A stretch of DNA of 64,000 nucleotides from Paenibacillus sp. SZ31 (GCF_012912005.1 NZ_JABBEA010000001.1:248001-312000), one strand, 5' to 3'. Numbered from the stretch's first letter, positions 36,425-46,378 are shown. Translations and numbers: made by a program. The notes: generated by a model from the letters alone, not told the origin.

Positions 36425-36847
36425 ATGGACTATACACTGGAACAATCTGTTGGATTCATGCTGGGTTTCACGCATCGTAAAGCAGTAGCTTTACTTGCTA
36501 CGCGGTTCAAACCTTATGATATTACGACAGAGCAATTTTCTGTCCTTTTTAATGTTGACCGAGGTGAAGGTGTGAATCAAAAGGAGCTCGCTGCACGTGT
36601 CTTCAAAGACCAACCCACCACGGCCCGGATTATTGATCTGCTTGAGAAAAAGGGTTGGGTAGAACGTCGGACCAGCGAACAGGATCGCAGAGCCTATCTG
36701 TTATATCTCACCAAGGAAGGCAAAGCGTTAATTGATATCCTCGTTCCGATTGAAAGAGAAATGAATAAAGAACTTGCTGAAGGTGTATCGGAAGACCAGA
36801 TGGAAGCATTTAAACATACTCTTTCCCTCATTAACCGCAATCTGTAA
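36425..36847 (+). CDS. MarR family repressor of the MFS transporter
   Basis: 140 residues. The winged helix is VNQKELAARVFKDQPTTARI with IDLLEKKGWVERR and the wing TSEQDRRAYLLYLTKEG. It precedes an MFS exporter by 30 bp on the same strand and follows a palindromic operator in its own promoter, so it is an autorepressor that is probably relieved by a drug or other ligand. Confidence 0.93.
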   Translation: MDYTLEQSVGFMLGFTHRKAVALLATRFKPYDITTEQFSVLFNVDRGEGVNQKELAARVFKDQPTTARIIDLLEKKGWVERRTSEQDRRAYLLYLTKEGKALIDILVPIEREMNKELAEGVSEDQMEAFKHTLSLINRNL

Positions 36848-36877
36848 TGAATCACAACTCAGGGGGAATACATCATC

Positions 36878-38224
36878 ATGAAAGAACAATCTACACAAGT
36901 TAGGCTATGGACCACCGATTTTATTCTGCTAATGCTGTGCAACTTTTTGCTATTCTTGCAGCTGCACATGATCGTCTCTCCACTTCCGTCCTACGTTCAG
37001 GAACGATTTCACGCGAATGCGTTTGAGGTCAGTCTCTTCACCTGTCTGTTTGCACTAAGTGCCATTGCAGCCCGTCTCTATTCCGCCAAAGCACTGGAGA
37101 AAGGCCTTCGTAACGCCATGATTTATATAGGCCTGTCCGTAGCCCTGCTGGCAACGCTCGGCTATTATTTTGCTGCAGGTATAGCTGTACTCTTATTGCT
37201 GAGAATGTTGTTTGGTATCGGGTTTGGTATGAGTAGTACCGCTTTTCCAACAATGGCCTCGGACATTGTGCCCGTTAAACGAATGGGTGAAGGTATGGGT
37301 TACTTCGGGCTCTCGACTAGCTTGGCTATGTCCATGGGTCCAATTATAGGGGTCACTCTGCTCCAGGGTGCAGGATTCGTAACCCTGATGTTATGTACTG
37401 CGGGTGTCCTCGTTGTCATCTATCCACTGAGTTATACGCTGACACGCAAAAAAGCTGCCAGAACCGATAACATTGCGACCATTATGCCACAGGCTACAGC
37501 AAGTGCTTCAGGTTCGCAACCAAAGCAAAAGACGCCTTTCAACCGCAAGCTGATTCTGCCCAGTGTGTTGAATTGCCTTTTATCCATCACATATGGCGGG
37601 CTTGTTGGATTCATCGTCTTGTATGGTAAGGAGGCCAATCTGGCCAATCCTGCGCTGTTCTTTTTGTTCAATGCACTCGCTGTGCTACTGGTTAGACCAT
37701 TTGCAGGACGAATCTATGACAATAAAGGTCCAAAAGCCCTGCTCATTCCAGGGGCCATATTCATAGCTGTCGGGCTCATTCTGCTCTCATATGCAACCTC
37801 TATGTCCACCCTGTTCATTGCTGCTTTTATCTACGGGATTGGCTATGGTTCCATGCAGTCATCTCTGCAGACCTGGATGATTCAAGTTGTATCTCCTGCT
37901 CAGCGGGGTATGGCTAACGGTATGTTTCTAAACTCGCTCGATCTGGGTATTGCAACTGGCGCACTTCTGCTCGGTGCCATTGCGTCCATAACCAGTTATA
38001 CCGATATGTATCGTTACTCCGTGATGTTCATGATTCTGTTCTTGCTTATATATCTGATTCAGGGAAAACGAAGCGGCAGCTTCTCCATTGAACCTCATGC
38101 GCTGCTCGCTCATACTCATATCCCTGCAACGGAATCAGAATCAGATCAAGATCCATCCAAAAAGTCACAATCTGGAACCAGCAACACTGAAGCGGGCCAG
38201 TCGAATAAAAACAGACACGAATGA
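36878..38224 (+). CDS. MFS transporter (drug-efflux type)
   Basis: 448 residues, about 12 membrane helices. The N-terminal half has the helix-2/3 loop region RLYSAKALEKGLRN in place of the usual GRLSDRFGRR and an antiporter-like motif GFGMSSTAFPTMASDIVP; the second half has RPFAGRIYDNKGPKALL. A cytoplasmic loop near residue 200 and the ~45-residue C-terminal tail are polar. AGGGGGAAT precedes the ATG. It forms an operon with the MarR gene and ends at a strong terminator, so efflux of an inducing compound is the likely role. Confidence 0.9.
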   Translation: MKEQSTQVRLWTTDFILLMLCNFLLFLQLHMIVSPLPSYVQERFHANAFEVSLFTCLFALSAIAARLYSAKALEKGLRNAMIYIGLSVALLATLGYYFAAGIAVLLLLRMLFGIGFGMSSTAFPTMASDIVPVKRMGEGMGYFGLSTSLAMSMGPIIGVTLLQGAGFVTLMLCTAGVLVVIYPLSYTLTRKKAARTDNIATIMPQATASASGSQPKQKTPFNRKLILPSVLNCLLSITYGGLVGFIVLYGKEANLANPALFFLFNALAVLLVRPFAGRIYDNKGPKALLIPGAIFIAVGLILLSYATSMSTLFIAAFIYGIGYGSMQSSLQTWMIQVVSPAQRGMANGMFLNSLDLGIATGALLLGAIASITSYTDMYRYSVMFMILFLLIYLIQGKRSGSFSIEPHALLAHTHIPATESESDQDPSKKSQSGTSNTEAGQSNKNRHE

Positions 38225-38248
38225 TTCGTTAATCATGCTGCTCATAGA

Positions 38249-38309
38249 AACGCGTTTACACCGAGAAAGCAAAAATATCTGCTTTCTTTGGCGTAAACGC
38301 GTTTTTTTT
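38249..38309 (+). terminator. terminator of the MarR-MFS operon
   Basis: AACGCGTTTAC...AGAAAGCA pairs with TGCTTTCT...GTAAACGCGTT, followed by eight Ts. Confidence 0.9.
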
Positions 38310-38378
38310 CGGAACAGATTCGGTTGTTTAACCTTAAGGCAACATTGGAATGAACATGGCTTATCAGAAACCTTCTAT

Positions 38379-39680
38379 CTAGAATGGACTTTTTTTGCGA
38401 CCTATTGGAGCATACCCTCTACTCGTCTCGATCACATCCATAGGTGTTTCATCCTGTTTTGGCTCGCTTCCTGAAGTAGGTTGGTCGCCGTGATCTGGCT
38501 TGACTGCGAACAAAGTGAGTAATCCGCCCACTGCACCAGAAGCGGCGAGCACACCAAAAAGCAGAAAATGATGAGATCCAATTAGCAAAGACACCACAGG
38601 TGGACCGAGAGATACGCCAATGAAGCGCATACTGCTGAATAGAGCTGTGATCGTGCCCCGCTGTTTTTTGTCCACTCCCTCTGTAATCAAGGCGTCCAGA
38701 CACGGCAACGTTGCACCTATTCCGGCACTTCCCAATGTGAAGAGACCTACTACAACATAGATATTATCGAATAAACCTATAACGCCAAGGGAAACCGTCA
38801 GAAGAGCAAGCCCTGTGAAGCCAAGCCATTTCATTCGCGTTTTGTTCTTGCCAATCCACTTCCCTGCCAGAAATGAAGACAGACATAGCGCTGCCAGCGG
38901 AATAGCAAGAACAAGCCCTTTAAGAACACCTTTCAAGGCAAATTCGCTCTCGAGCGTCTCGGATAGGTAATAAAGCACGCCAAAAATGACAAACATGCAA
39001 ATACCGCCGATTGCAAACAGCGCATACAACCAGCGTCCCTTTTCTTTCAGTACGTCACGAATGGAAGCCACGAATTCCGTAAAGGTAGGCGGTTTTTCTT
39101 TTTTCTTGGGTGTTTTGACCAAGAAAATAACCAGGAGCAACGAAAGCACACAAAGTACAGGGATAGCCATAAATGGCGCATACCACAACCAGACCGCCAG
39201 CGCTGCACCCAGAATCGGACTTATGACTTTACCAAACGTATTCGAGGTCTCAATGATTCCCAGGCTTTTACTTACCTCGTTCTCATCTTTGAACATATCT
39301 CCAACCAATGGAATGACAATAGGAAATGCGCCGGCTGCGCCTATTCCCTGCAAGAACCTGCCACCCAGAATGGTCCAGTAGGCTATGTTTCCGTTCAGCA
39401 TCCATGCTGCCACACCAGCCACAGCACCTCCGACGGCTGCAATGACAAGACTGGGAATGATCACTGCTTTTCTGCCGAAACGATCCGACAAATAACCTGC
39501 GAGAGGAATAAGAAGGATGGCAACGACGGCGTAGACTGTAATGAGCATGCTGACCTTAAATGCAGATACCTTCAATTCACGTTCAATCTGTGGCAGGATC
39601 GGTATTAGCATGGAGTTACCCAAGGTCATAATTAAAGGGATGGAAGCAAGTGCGACAAGGTCCCACTTTTTATCGTTCAT
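38379..39680 (-). CDS. MFS transporter (TetA/Bmr-like)
   Basis: About 433 residues, 12 membrane helices. Motif A is GYLSDRFGRKAVII after helix 2, and motif C-like GGRFLQGIGAAGAFP is in helix 5, characteristic of drug:H+ antiporters. The central loop is basic (KTPKKKEKPP) and the C-terminal tail polar. The ATG at 39680 is preceded by AAAGGTGG at 7 nt; the frame extends to 39809 without a site. It faces the first MFS gene tail-to-tail but is a separate, unrelated copy. Confidence 0.9.
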   Translation of the reverse strand: MNDKKWDLVALASIPLIMTLGNSMLIPILPQIERELKVSAFKVSMLITVYAVVAILLIPLAGYLSDRFGRKAVIIPSLVIAAVGGAVAGVAAWMLNGNIAYWTILGGRFLQGIGAAGAFPIVIPLVGDMFKDENEVSKSLGIIETSNTFGKVISPILGAALAVWLWYAPFMAIPVLCVLSLLLVIFLVKTPKKKEKPPTFTEFVASIRDVLKEKGRWLYALFAIGGICMFVIFGVLYYLSETLESEFALKGVLKGLVLAIPLAALCLSSFLAGKWIGKNKTRMKWLGFTGLALLTVSLGVIGLFDNIYVVVGLFTLGSAGIGATLPCLDALITEGVDKKQRGTITALFSSMRFIGVSLGPPVVSLLIGSHHFLLFGVLAASGAVGGLLTLFAVKPDHGDQPTSGSEPKQDETPMDVIETSRGYAPIGRKKSPF

Positions 39681-39777
39681 ACCACAACCACCTTTACAGA
39701 TTCTACACACAACAGCATTATTGTGCTTGTTTCGGAGGTTGATTATGCAGGACATGTTGGATGTTACCGCTTGTTCA

Positions 39778-39824
39778 CACAAAGAAGCCGCCTGCACGCA
39801 TTCGTGCAAGACAGCTCCTTTGGT
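39778..39824 (-). terminator. terminator after GH3
   Basis: On the minus strand GCACG-aatg-CGTGC sits in the centre of a longer imperfect stem (AAAGGAGC... paired with ...GGCTTCTTT), ending in TTCTTTG. It starts 17 bp after the GH3 stop. Confidence 0.6.
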
Positions 39825-39840
39825 TCAATGATGTCTACAA

Positions 39841-42783
39841 CTACAACAATCTAAAGTGCCGTAACGCTGCTCCACCTTTGAAAATAATATATAGCTCATT
39901 CACCTTATGTGACGCCTCAAGCGAACACTGGACCGTTGTCCACTTCATATCTTTCCCATTCACACTGCCTCCAGGTCCGGAAACTTTACACACACCGAGC
40001 AGTTCGCCCTCCAGTCCTCCGGAACGAATCTCCAGTCTGCCTTCTTCCCCGAAAGCTGCCACTCTAGCTTCAAATCCATGCAGTTCCTGAACAGCATTAT
40101 GGTTAAATGATATCCAGGACGACTGACCCTTTCGATATAAGGGTTCTTCCCGAGTGATTGCCCGGACTGCCGAACGTCCTTCCAGACATTCATCTAATAG
40201 AACACCTGCACATGCATCGTAATTCTCGGCCAAGGTAAGTGAGTCCAGCGGACGATCCGGAATCGTCTCACCTTCAATCTCAATATCGGCCGACTGGCGG
40301 ATATCTGCGGAAGAACGCCCTGCCAGTATGGCCCAGCTCGCTGTCTCCAGGCAGTATCGATCTCGGGTAACATCCCATAGCGCCAGCTTCTGAACAGGAA
40401 TTTCGAAACTTATCGTAACACGCGTCCCCGCCTTCACATGAACACGACGGAAAGCAAGCAGTTGCTTCTGAGCGCGTTTCACACGCGAGGTATGTGAAGA
40501 TCCATAGATCTGAACGACTTCATCACTGTCACGTTCACCCTTATTGTATACCTCCACTTCAATCTTCAATTGATCTGTGGTGGTGGTTTCCGCCGTAGTA
40601 TCAAGACTTACACGAATCGCCTCGTATTCGAATTCCGAATAGGTCAGACCATGTCCAAATGCATATTGAACCGGTCCTTCATGATACATATAGGTCACAC
40701 CATTCTGAATGATGTCATAGTCCATCATGTCAGGGAGCTGGGATTCATCTTCATACCATGTCATGTTCAATCTGCCTGCCGGGGCATAGTGACCTAACAA
40801 CACATCTGCAAGCGCGTTCCCCAATTCTTGACCTGCATGTGTCATATAAACGATTGCCCGGGCAATGTCTTTCAACTCCTGCAAGGCAAATGGATAACTG
40901 CCCATAATAACAACCACCGTATTAGGATTAGCCTCGCACACGGCTTTGACAAGCTCAACCTGATTCGGCGGAAGCAACAGACTTGGGCGGTCAATTTCCT
41001 CTTTGCCGTTGATGTATGGGCTATTGCCGACAACAACGACAGATACCTGACTATTTCGTGCCGCTTCTACGGCTTGTTCTATTCCGCGTGTCACGATGTC
41101 GATCTCGAAGGTCGCAGATTTTGGTGTGTTGCTTGGTGATTGACTTGTGCGTCCAGAATCACCGTTATCATCCGGAGTTGTACCGGTCGCTTGTTCTGTC
41201 TGCGGCGGTACTGGTGATAAAGCAGAACGTCCCTGATATTCGCTCAGTCCAACGGGAATACTATTCCACGTGCGCAAGGTGTTGCTCCCGTCCGCTTGGG
41301 GATCGAATTGTACAACTTCTTTCACGAACCAACCACCGATCTCTGGTGCATTCGCCTTATATATTCCTTGCTCGGTTAAGCTTACATATCGATTATTGTT
41401 CACACTTCTCAGCGTATGACTTTCCCAGCCCCAATCCTGATGTACGAACTCCGCTGCAGGTGCACTACCTTCCGGTACAGCGACGAGTGTGCCTTCCGCA
41501 CCAAGTGTTATAACCTGTCCATCTGCCTTCTTCAGAGCAATACGGTCATTCCCATCGGCATAGGTCACATCTACTTCAGGTAGCCTATTACGCAAGCCAT
41601 CGAGGACGGATACACGATAGGGAAGTGTGCCACTGTACCAATCGGTATAGACGACATCTGCAAGTGGTCCAATCACACTGATTTTCTGCAATGCTTCTGG
41701 TTTCAAAGGAAGCAAGCCATCATTTTTTAGCAAAACAATCGATTCAGCAGCGGCACGATAACTGAGTTTGGCATGCTCTGGTGCACATAATACCGACTCG
41801 GGTATAAACGCATAAGGGTTAAGTCCCGACTGATCCAGTTGTCCAAGTCGCATCCGTACACCGAAGATGTTGCGAATCGCTCGGTCCAGATCAGCTATCT
41901 CCAACAGATCCCGGCCAAGAGCTTCCTCCAGAGCAGATACGACAAGATCAACTTCATCTGTGAGACAGTCCACTCCTGCCTTCAACGCACCTGCTGCTGA
42001 CTCGGCATGGCTGGTATGGTAACCGTGATAATCGACCGTCTGGGACAGGTCCCCACCATCACATACAATAAACCCAGGCATCGACCACTCACCCTTAACC
42101 ACATCATTCACGTATGGACTTTCAATGGCAGGTGTACCATTAATAGAATTGTAAGCTGTCATCATGGACAAGGCTCCGCCTTCCACAAATGGCGTCTCAA
42201 ATGCTTTTAAATAATATTCACGCAGATTGCGCGGATCGATGCTGGATGAACAATTCAGCCGATCTTTCTCATTATTATTAGCAAAAAAGTGTTTCAATGT
42301 AGCTACCATTTTCAGATAAAAAGGATCATTTCCCTGCATGCCTTTGACGAGTGCAGCCGACATCTCTCCCGTCAGGACCGGATCTTCCCCGTATCCCTCC
42401 TCCGTTCTGCCCCAGCGTGGATCACGCTCTAGGTCAACTGTAGGTGCCCATAATGTTAACCCGTGAACCTCAGGATCACGGTGATGGTATGCCCTCGCTT
42501 CATCGCCAATAACGGAACCAATCTCCCGCATGAGCCGCGTATTCCAGGTACTTGATAGACCGAGAGGTTGCGGAAACACCGTTGCTTCCCCTTTCCACGC
42601 CACCCCATGTGCAGCTTCGCCCCCAACGTTGTAGGCTGGAATGCCCAGTCTTGGCACAGCTGCTTCGCGAGTAGGAATTAGTCGAATTTTCTCCTCCGTT
42701 GTCAATCGTGCAATCAGGTCATCCAACCGTGCCTCAAGTGAAAGTGACGCATCCCACATCGGGTATTGATGATACTCCTTCAT
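39841..42783 (-). CDS. GH3 beta-glycosidase with inserted beta-trefoil-like domain
   Basis: 980 residues. The N-terminal barrel carries GGEAAHGVAW, ERDPRWGRTEEGYGEDP, KHFFANN and the nucleophile Asp ~242 in GFIVCDGGDLS. The alpha/beta sandwich follows (ESIVLLKNDGLLPL, IGPLADV). Roughly residues 400-560 are an insertion containing fascin/trefoil-like strands (TLRSVNNNRYVSLTEQG) and a low-complexity linker (TPDDNGDSGRTSQSPSNTPK). The fold then resumes (VVVVGNSPYINGKEEIDRPS), with a C-terminal fibronectin-III-like domain and a further ~120 residues. There is no signal peptide. Beside an alpha-xylosidase it probably removes glucose or xylose from xyloglucan oligosaccharides. Confidence 0.9.
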   Translation of the reverse strand: MKEYHQYPMWDASLSLEARLDDLIARLTTEEKIRLIPTREAAVPRLGIPAYNVGGEAAHGVAWKGEATVFPQPLGLSSTWNTRLMREIGSVIGDEARAYHHRDPEVHGLTLWAPTVDLERDPRWGRTEEGYGEDPVLTGEMSAALVKGMQGNDPFYLKMVATLKHFFANNNEKDRLNCSSSIDPRNLREYYLKAFETPFVEGGALSMMTAYNSINGTPAIESPYVNDVVKGEWSMPGFIVCDGGDLSQTVDYHGYHTSHAESAAGALKAGVDCLTDEVDLVVSALEEALGRDLLEIADLDRAIRNIFGVRMRLGQLDQSGLNPYAFIPESVLCAPEHAKLSYRAAAESIVLLKNDGLLPLKPEALQKISVIGPLADVVYTDWYSGTLPYRVSVLDGLRNRLPEVDVTYADGNDRIALKKADGQVITLGAEGTLVAVPEGSAPAAEFVHQDWGWESHTLRSVNNNRYVSLTEQGIYKANAPEIGGWFVKEVVQFDPQADGSNTLRTWNSIPVGLSEYQGRSALSPVPPQTEQATGTTPDDNGDSGRTSQSPSNTPKSATFEIDIVTRGIEQAVEAARNSQVSVVVVGNSPYINGKEEIDRPSLLLPPNQVELVKAVCEANPNTVVVIMGSYPFALQELKDIARAIVYMTHAGQELGNALADVLLGHYAPAGRLNMTWYEDESQLPDMMDYDIIQNGVTYMYHEGPVQYAFGHGLTYSEFEYEAIRVSLDTTAETTTTDQLKIEVEVYNKGERDSDEVVQIYGSSHTSRVKRAQKQLLAFRRVHVKAGTRVTISFEIPVQKLALWDVTRDRYCLETASWAILAGRSSADIRQSADIEIEGETIPDRPLDSLTLAENYDACAGVLLDECLEGRSAVRAITREEPLYRKGQSSWISFNHNAVQELHGFEARVAAFGEEGRLEIRSGGLEGELLGVCKVSGPGGSVNGKDMKWTTVQCSLEASHKVNELYIIFKGGAALRHFRLL

Positions 42784-42802
42784 CCGTCATTCCTCCTACA
42801 AA

Positions 42803-43813
42803 TTAGTTGTGTTCAAGTTGCTTCCATTGCTCCAGTAAATCCAATGTGCGCTGTCGATACTTCTGACCATCTTCGAGTTGATTGACCTGATGTTCATGAA
42901 CGTAAGCATTAAAATAAGATGACAGTATTCGGTACGCAAGCCTGCGTGCCTGTCCTTCAGCAGATGAATCGAGTGCACGATTATATCCCTCATGAAAAGC
43001 CACCGATTCTGTTGACAATATGGCTTCAAACTCCCTGTCGGCAAACATGGAACGATCTCCGTCGATGATGGCCGCAATGTTTAGCTCACCGTTTTCCTCA
43101 TGAACAAGCACGTTGGCTTCCCACAGGTCATTATGAACGAGTACCGGACGGGTCACCTGATCGAATAAGTCTTTATTTTTCATGAAGATAGCTGTGATTT
43201 CCTCCCCCACACCTGGCATATACTCGGCTTGTGCTGCTTTAAGTGCCGTTTCTTCTGCAAAAGAGTGCAGCACCTCGGACCATTGATCCGAGCCTTTAAT
43301 TGAACCGTCCACCTGCGGCCACCCAAACGATGCACCCTCGACCTGATGCATGATGGCGGTATAGGCGCCAAGCTGATGGTACAATCGCTCTTTGTCTATG
43401 TCTGAAATCGATGCGTGATCCAACTGCTTGCTAGGGATAAATTCCATAAACATGTACGTTCTCGGAATGATTGATCCACTGTCATCGCAGGCTATAATGT
43501 TTGGAGCAGGAATCCCTGCGTTACGGTAATATTCATACACGGCCGGTTCAGCCGCCATCATGGTACGTTCGAACGAAAAAAGGGGATCACTCACAGAACC
43601 GGCCACCATCTCTGCCCGCTCTGGTGCCAAACGCAAAATCACATCCGAGTATGATGCATTTTCAAGTTGAATCCGATAGGTTGTATTAAAAAGTCCACCT
43701 TGCAGAAGTGCAAAGCTTTTCACAATGGTAGCGTTTCCAAAATTATTCTCCACCAAGTGGTGCAGCATCTCTGACGATATAGTGCAGTGCAAACCCGAAT
43801 TTGTTGTGCTCAT
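42803..43813 (-). CDS. APH-fold phosphotransferase in a glycosidase operon
   Basis: About 336 residues. N-lobe FALLQGGLFNTTYRIQL; catalytic loop PVLVHNDLWEANVLV; metal motif AIIDGDRSMFADREFE. These define the aminoglycoside-phosphotransferase/fructosamine-kinase superfamily. It is placed 19 bp before GH3 and ~75 bp after GH31 on the same strand. A small-molecule or sugar kinase is possible from the context, but nothing in the sequence names the substrate. The ATG at 43813 is favoured (GGAG 10 nt upstream) over an in-frame TTG at 43822. Confidence 0.8.
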   Translation of the reverse strand: MSTTNSGLHCTISSEMLHHLVENNFGNATIVKSFALLQGGLFNTTYRIQLENASYSDVILRLAPERAEMVAGSVSDPLFSFERTMMAAEPAVYEYYRNAGIPAPNIIACDDSGSIIPRTYMFMEFIPSKQLDHASISDIDKERLYHQLGAYTAIMHQVEGASFGWPQVDGSIKGSDQWSEVLHSFAEETALKAAQAEYMPGVGEEITAIFMKNKDLFDQVTRPVLVHNDLWEANVLVHEENGELNIAAIIDGDRSMFADREFEAILSTESVAFHEGYNRALDSSAEGQARRLAYRILSSYFNAYVHEHQVNQLEDGQKYRQRTLDLLEQWKQLEHN

Positions 43814-43837
43814 TTCATTCAATCTCCTATCATGGTA

Positions 43838-43867
43838 GACAAACAGACGGCACCTTGCGGCACCGTC
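43838..43867 (-). terminator. weak terminator/attenuator after GH31
   Basis: On the minus strand GACGGTGCC-gcaa-GGTGCCGTC is a 9-bp stem (two wobbles) with a GNRA tetraloop, followed by TGTTTGTC. The poor T-run suggests partial termination between GH31 and the phosphotransferase-GH3 pair. Confidence 0.5.
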
Positions 43868-43887
43868 CTTTCTTCTACTATATCATT

Positions 43888-46206
43888 TTACAGTTGAATT
43901 GTGAGCGAAGTTGCACCTGTTGCTGCCGTAACGACAACCCCATTTGCACCAGACACTTGGGAACCACCTTCAACACTGGATACACTCTCAATGCCGCGAA
44001 GCACCAAGTTCCATGGTTTGCCTGCGCCTTCAGCACGAACTTCAAGCACTGAACCATTACGTGTAACGTTAACTGTGAGTTCCTGTTCAGCAGCTTGGTT
44101 CACAACGACAGCTTGAGCCGTTTGACCATCAGCCAGTTCGAACAAGTGCAAGGAGACATCATCCGCAAAGTCATAATCCGGTTTGCTATCTACAGCACCT
44201 ACAGCGATCAGACTGTTTGGCTTAATCATCATTGGCAGTGTTTTGAAGTCATGGTTTTCACTGATCCAGCGTCCACCTTGTACTTTCGCTCCTGTCAGAT
44301 AGTTCGTCCAAGTTCCTTCAGGCAGGTAATAACGAACATCACCCTCCTTGTTGAAGATTGGAGCCACCAGAATCGAATCACCGAACATGTATTGCGTATC
44401 TAGGCTGTATGTTGTTGGGTCCTCTGGGAAGTCCAGCAGCATAGCGCGCATCATCGGAATACCTTTTACCGTTGACTCTACCGCAGAATTATACAGGTAC
44501 GGCATCAGGCTGATTTTGAGTTTGGTAAAGTCACGGACAACGTCCACGGATTCCTCGTCAAACAGCCAAGGCACACGATACGAAGTACTTCCGTGCAGGC
44601 GGCTGTGAGAAGATAACAGTCCGAATTGTACCCAACGTTTGTAGACATCAGGGCTCGCTGTGCTTTCAAAACCACTGATATCATGGCTCCAGAATCCGAA
44701 ACCGGAAAGGCCAAGCGACAAGCCGCCCCGAAGGGATTCAGCCATGGATTCATACGTTGAAGAGCAGTCTCCGCCCCAGTGAACCGGGAACTGTTGACCA
44801 CCTGCTGTTGCAGAACGTGCAAACAGGGCAGCTTCGTTTTTGCCAATTTTCTCTTCGAGCAATTCAAATACAGCTTTGTTATAGAGCTGTGTATAATAGT
44901 TGTGCATTTTAACCGGATCAGAGCCATCGAAGTACACGACATCGGTCGGAATTCTTTCGCCGAAGTCTGTCTTGAATGAATCTACACCTTGATCAAGCAG
45001 GACTTCCAACTTGCTCTTATACCAGTTCACAGCATCTGGATTCGTGAAGTCAACCAGAGCCATACCTGCTTGCCACATATCCCATTGCCATACGCTGCCA
45101 TCCGCTGTTTTTACCAGATAACCGTTCTCCATACCTTCATCGAACAAGTAGGATTTTTCTGCAATATATGGATTGATCCAAGCGCAGATTTTAAGACCCT
45201 TTTCTTTCAGACGTGCAAGCATGCCTTCCGGATCCGGGAACATCGCTTCATCCCATACGAAATCAGACCATTGATATTCCTTCATCCAGAAGCAGTCAAA
45301 ATGGAATACAGACAGCGGAAGATCACGTTCTGCCATGCCATCTACGAAATGGTTAACCGTTGCTTCATCATAATCCGTTGTGAATGATGTTGTCAGCCAC
45401 AGACCAAATGTCCATGCTGGTGGAAGCGCTGGTTTACCTGTCAATTTCGTATAATTATCAAGTACATCTTTCGGATTGTCACCGCCGATAATGAAGTACT
45501 CCAGAGTCTCTCCTTCTACGCTGAACTGCACTTTGGATACATTCTCAGATGCAATCTCATAAGATACGCGTTCAGGATGGTTTACAAATACACCATATCC
45601 TTTATTGGACAAGTAGAACGGAATGTTCTTATAGGACTGCTCACTGCTTGTACCGCCGTCCTCATTCCAGGTATCGACGATTTGGCCATTCTTAACAAAC
45701 GGCGTGAAGCGCTCACCGAGTCCGTAAACATATTCACCAATACCGAGATCAAGCTGCTCGCGGAAGTACGCTTCCTTGCTCGGACCTGTAATATAACCAG
45801 CTGCTCTTTGACCACTACCTGTAATGCGTTTTCCTTCATACAGGAAGCTGACGTCCCAACCGTTTGTTTTGTCGATTTGAACTTCCAGGTTGCCGCTTTT
45901 CAAAACTGCGCCTTGTTCATTTTTCGAGATGTCAACGTTCGCATCTTGAGTGTTAAGCTCAAATACAGGCCCTTTTTTCACTCCGCCTTTATGATGATTC
46001 AAGGTTACACGAATAACATTAGGCATAGGTGAGCTGTACGTTGCTTTAAGCAATGTACCGTTCAACGTGTCGCCTTTGCTGCGAATATATTTAGTTGCCG
46101 CATATACGGTCAAAGAATTATCTTTTTGCACAATATCACGAATGTCAGTCGGGTTTTGAATTTGGTACCCTTCACGAGTCATCCAGAATCCATCAGTAAA
46201 TTTCAT
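43888..46206 (-). CDS. yicI: GH31 alpha-xylosidase
   Basis: 772 residues, the size of E. coli YicI. It removes alpha-1,6-linked xylose from xyloglucan oligosaccharides and isoprimeverose. The nucleophile Asp ~414 is in SFKTDFGERIP, the acid/base Asp ~480 in HWGGDCSSTY, and the substrate-binding stretch FHFDCFWMKEYQWSDFVWD is nearly the same as in YicI. There is no signal peptide, so it is intracellular. It is divergent from an AraC gene, with repeats and a cre-like box in between. Confidence 0.95.
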   Translation of the reverse strand: MKFTDGFWMTREGYQIQNPTDIRDIVQKDNSLTVYAATKYIRSKGDTLNGTLLKATYSSPMPNVIRVTLNHHKGGVKKGPVFELNTQDANVDISKNEQGAVLKSGNLEVQIDKTNGWDVSFLYEGKRITGSGQRAAGYITGPSKEAYFREQLDLGIGEYVYGLGERFTPFVKNGQIVDTWNEDGGTSSEQSYKNIPFYLSNKGYGVFVNHPERVSYEIASENVSKVQFSVEGETLEYFIIGGDNPKDVLDNYTKLTGKPALPPAWTFGLWLTTSFTTDYDEATVNHFVDGMAERDLPLSVFHFDCFWMKEYQWSDFVWDEAMFPDPEGMLARLKEKGLKICAWINPYIAEKSYLFDEGMENGYLVKTADGSVWQWDMWQAGMALVDFTNPDAVNWYKSKLEVLLDQGVDSFKTDFGERIPTDVVYFDGSDPVKMHNYYTQLYNKAVFELLEEKIGKNEAALFARSATAGGQQFPVHWGGDCSSTYESMAESLRGGLSLGLSGFGFWSHDISGFESTASPDVYKRWVQFGLLSSHSRLHGSTSYRVPWLFDEESVDVVRDFTKLKISLMPYLYNSAVESTVKGIPMMRAMLLDFPEDPTTYSLDTQYMFGDSILVAPIFNKEGDVRYYLPEGTWTNYLTGAKVQGGRWISENHDFKTLPMMIKPNSLIAVGAVDSKPDYDFADDVSLHLFELADGQTAQAVVVNQAAEQELTVNVTRNGSVLEVRAEGAGKPWNLVLRGIESVSSVEGGSQVSGANGVVVTAATGATSLTIQL

Positions 46207-46241
46207 GTTTTCTTTCCCCCTTTGGTTATACTATAATAATA

Positions 46242-46303
46242 TTGATATTAATAATGAATTTCTTCTCTTATTTTGACCAAATATATCACGATTTTGATAT
46301 TAA
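46242..46303. promoter_or_regulatory. direct repeats, likely AraC operator
   Basis: TTGATATTAA occurs twice in the same orientation, at 46242-46251 and 46294-46303, exactly 52 bp apart (five helical turns). It is in the 172-bp gap between the divergent alpha-xylosidase and AraC genes. AraC-type dimers often bind such spaced direct repeats, on one face of the DNA. Confidence 0.6.
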
Positions 46304-46335
46304 CCATGCGATTCTTGAACATCAGCACCAAACTT

Positions 46336-46349
46336 TGGAAACGATTACA
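46336..46349 (+). promoter_or_regulatory. cre box before the AraC gene
   Basis: TGGAAACGATTACA matches TGNAANCGNNNNCA fully and the stricter consensus at 13 of 14 positions. It lies 30 bp before the AraC start, so CcpA could repress the regulator and through it the xyloglucan genes. Confidence 0.65.
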
Positions 46350-46378
46350 TTAATAATGCAGTAAAAGGAGGCGTTGAT

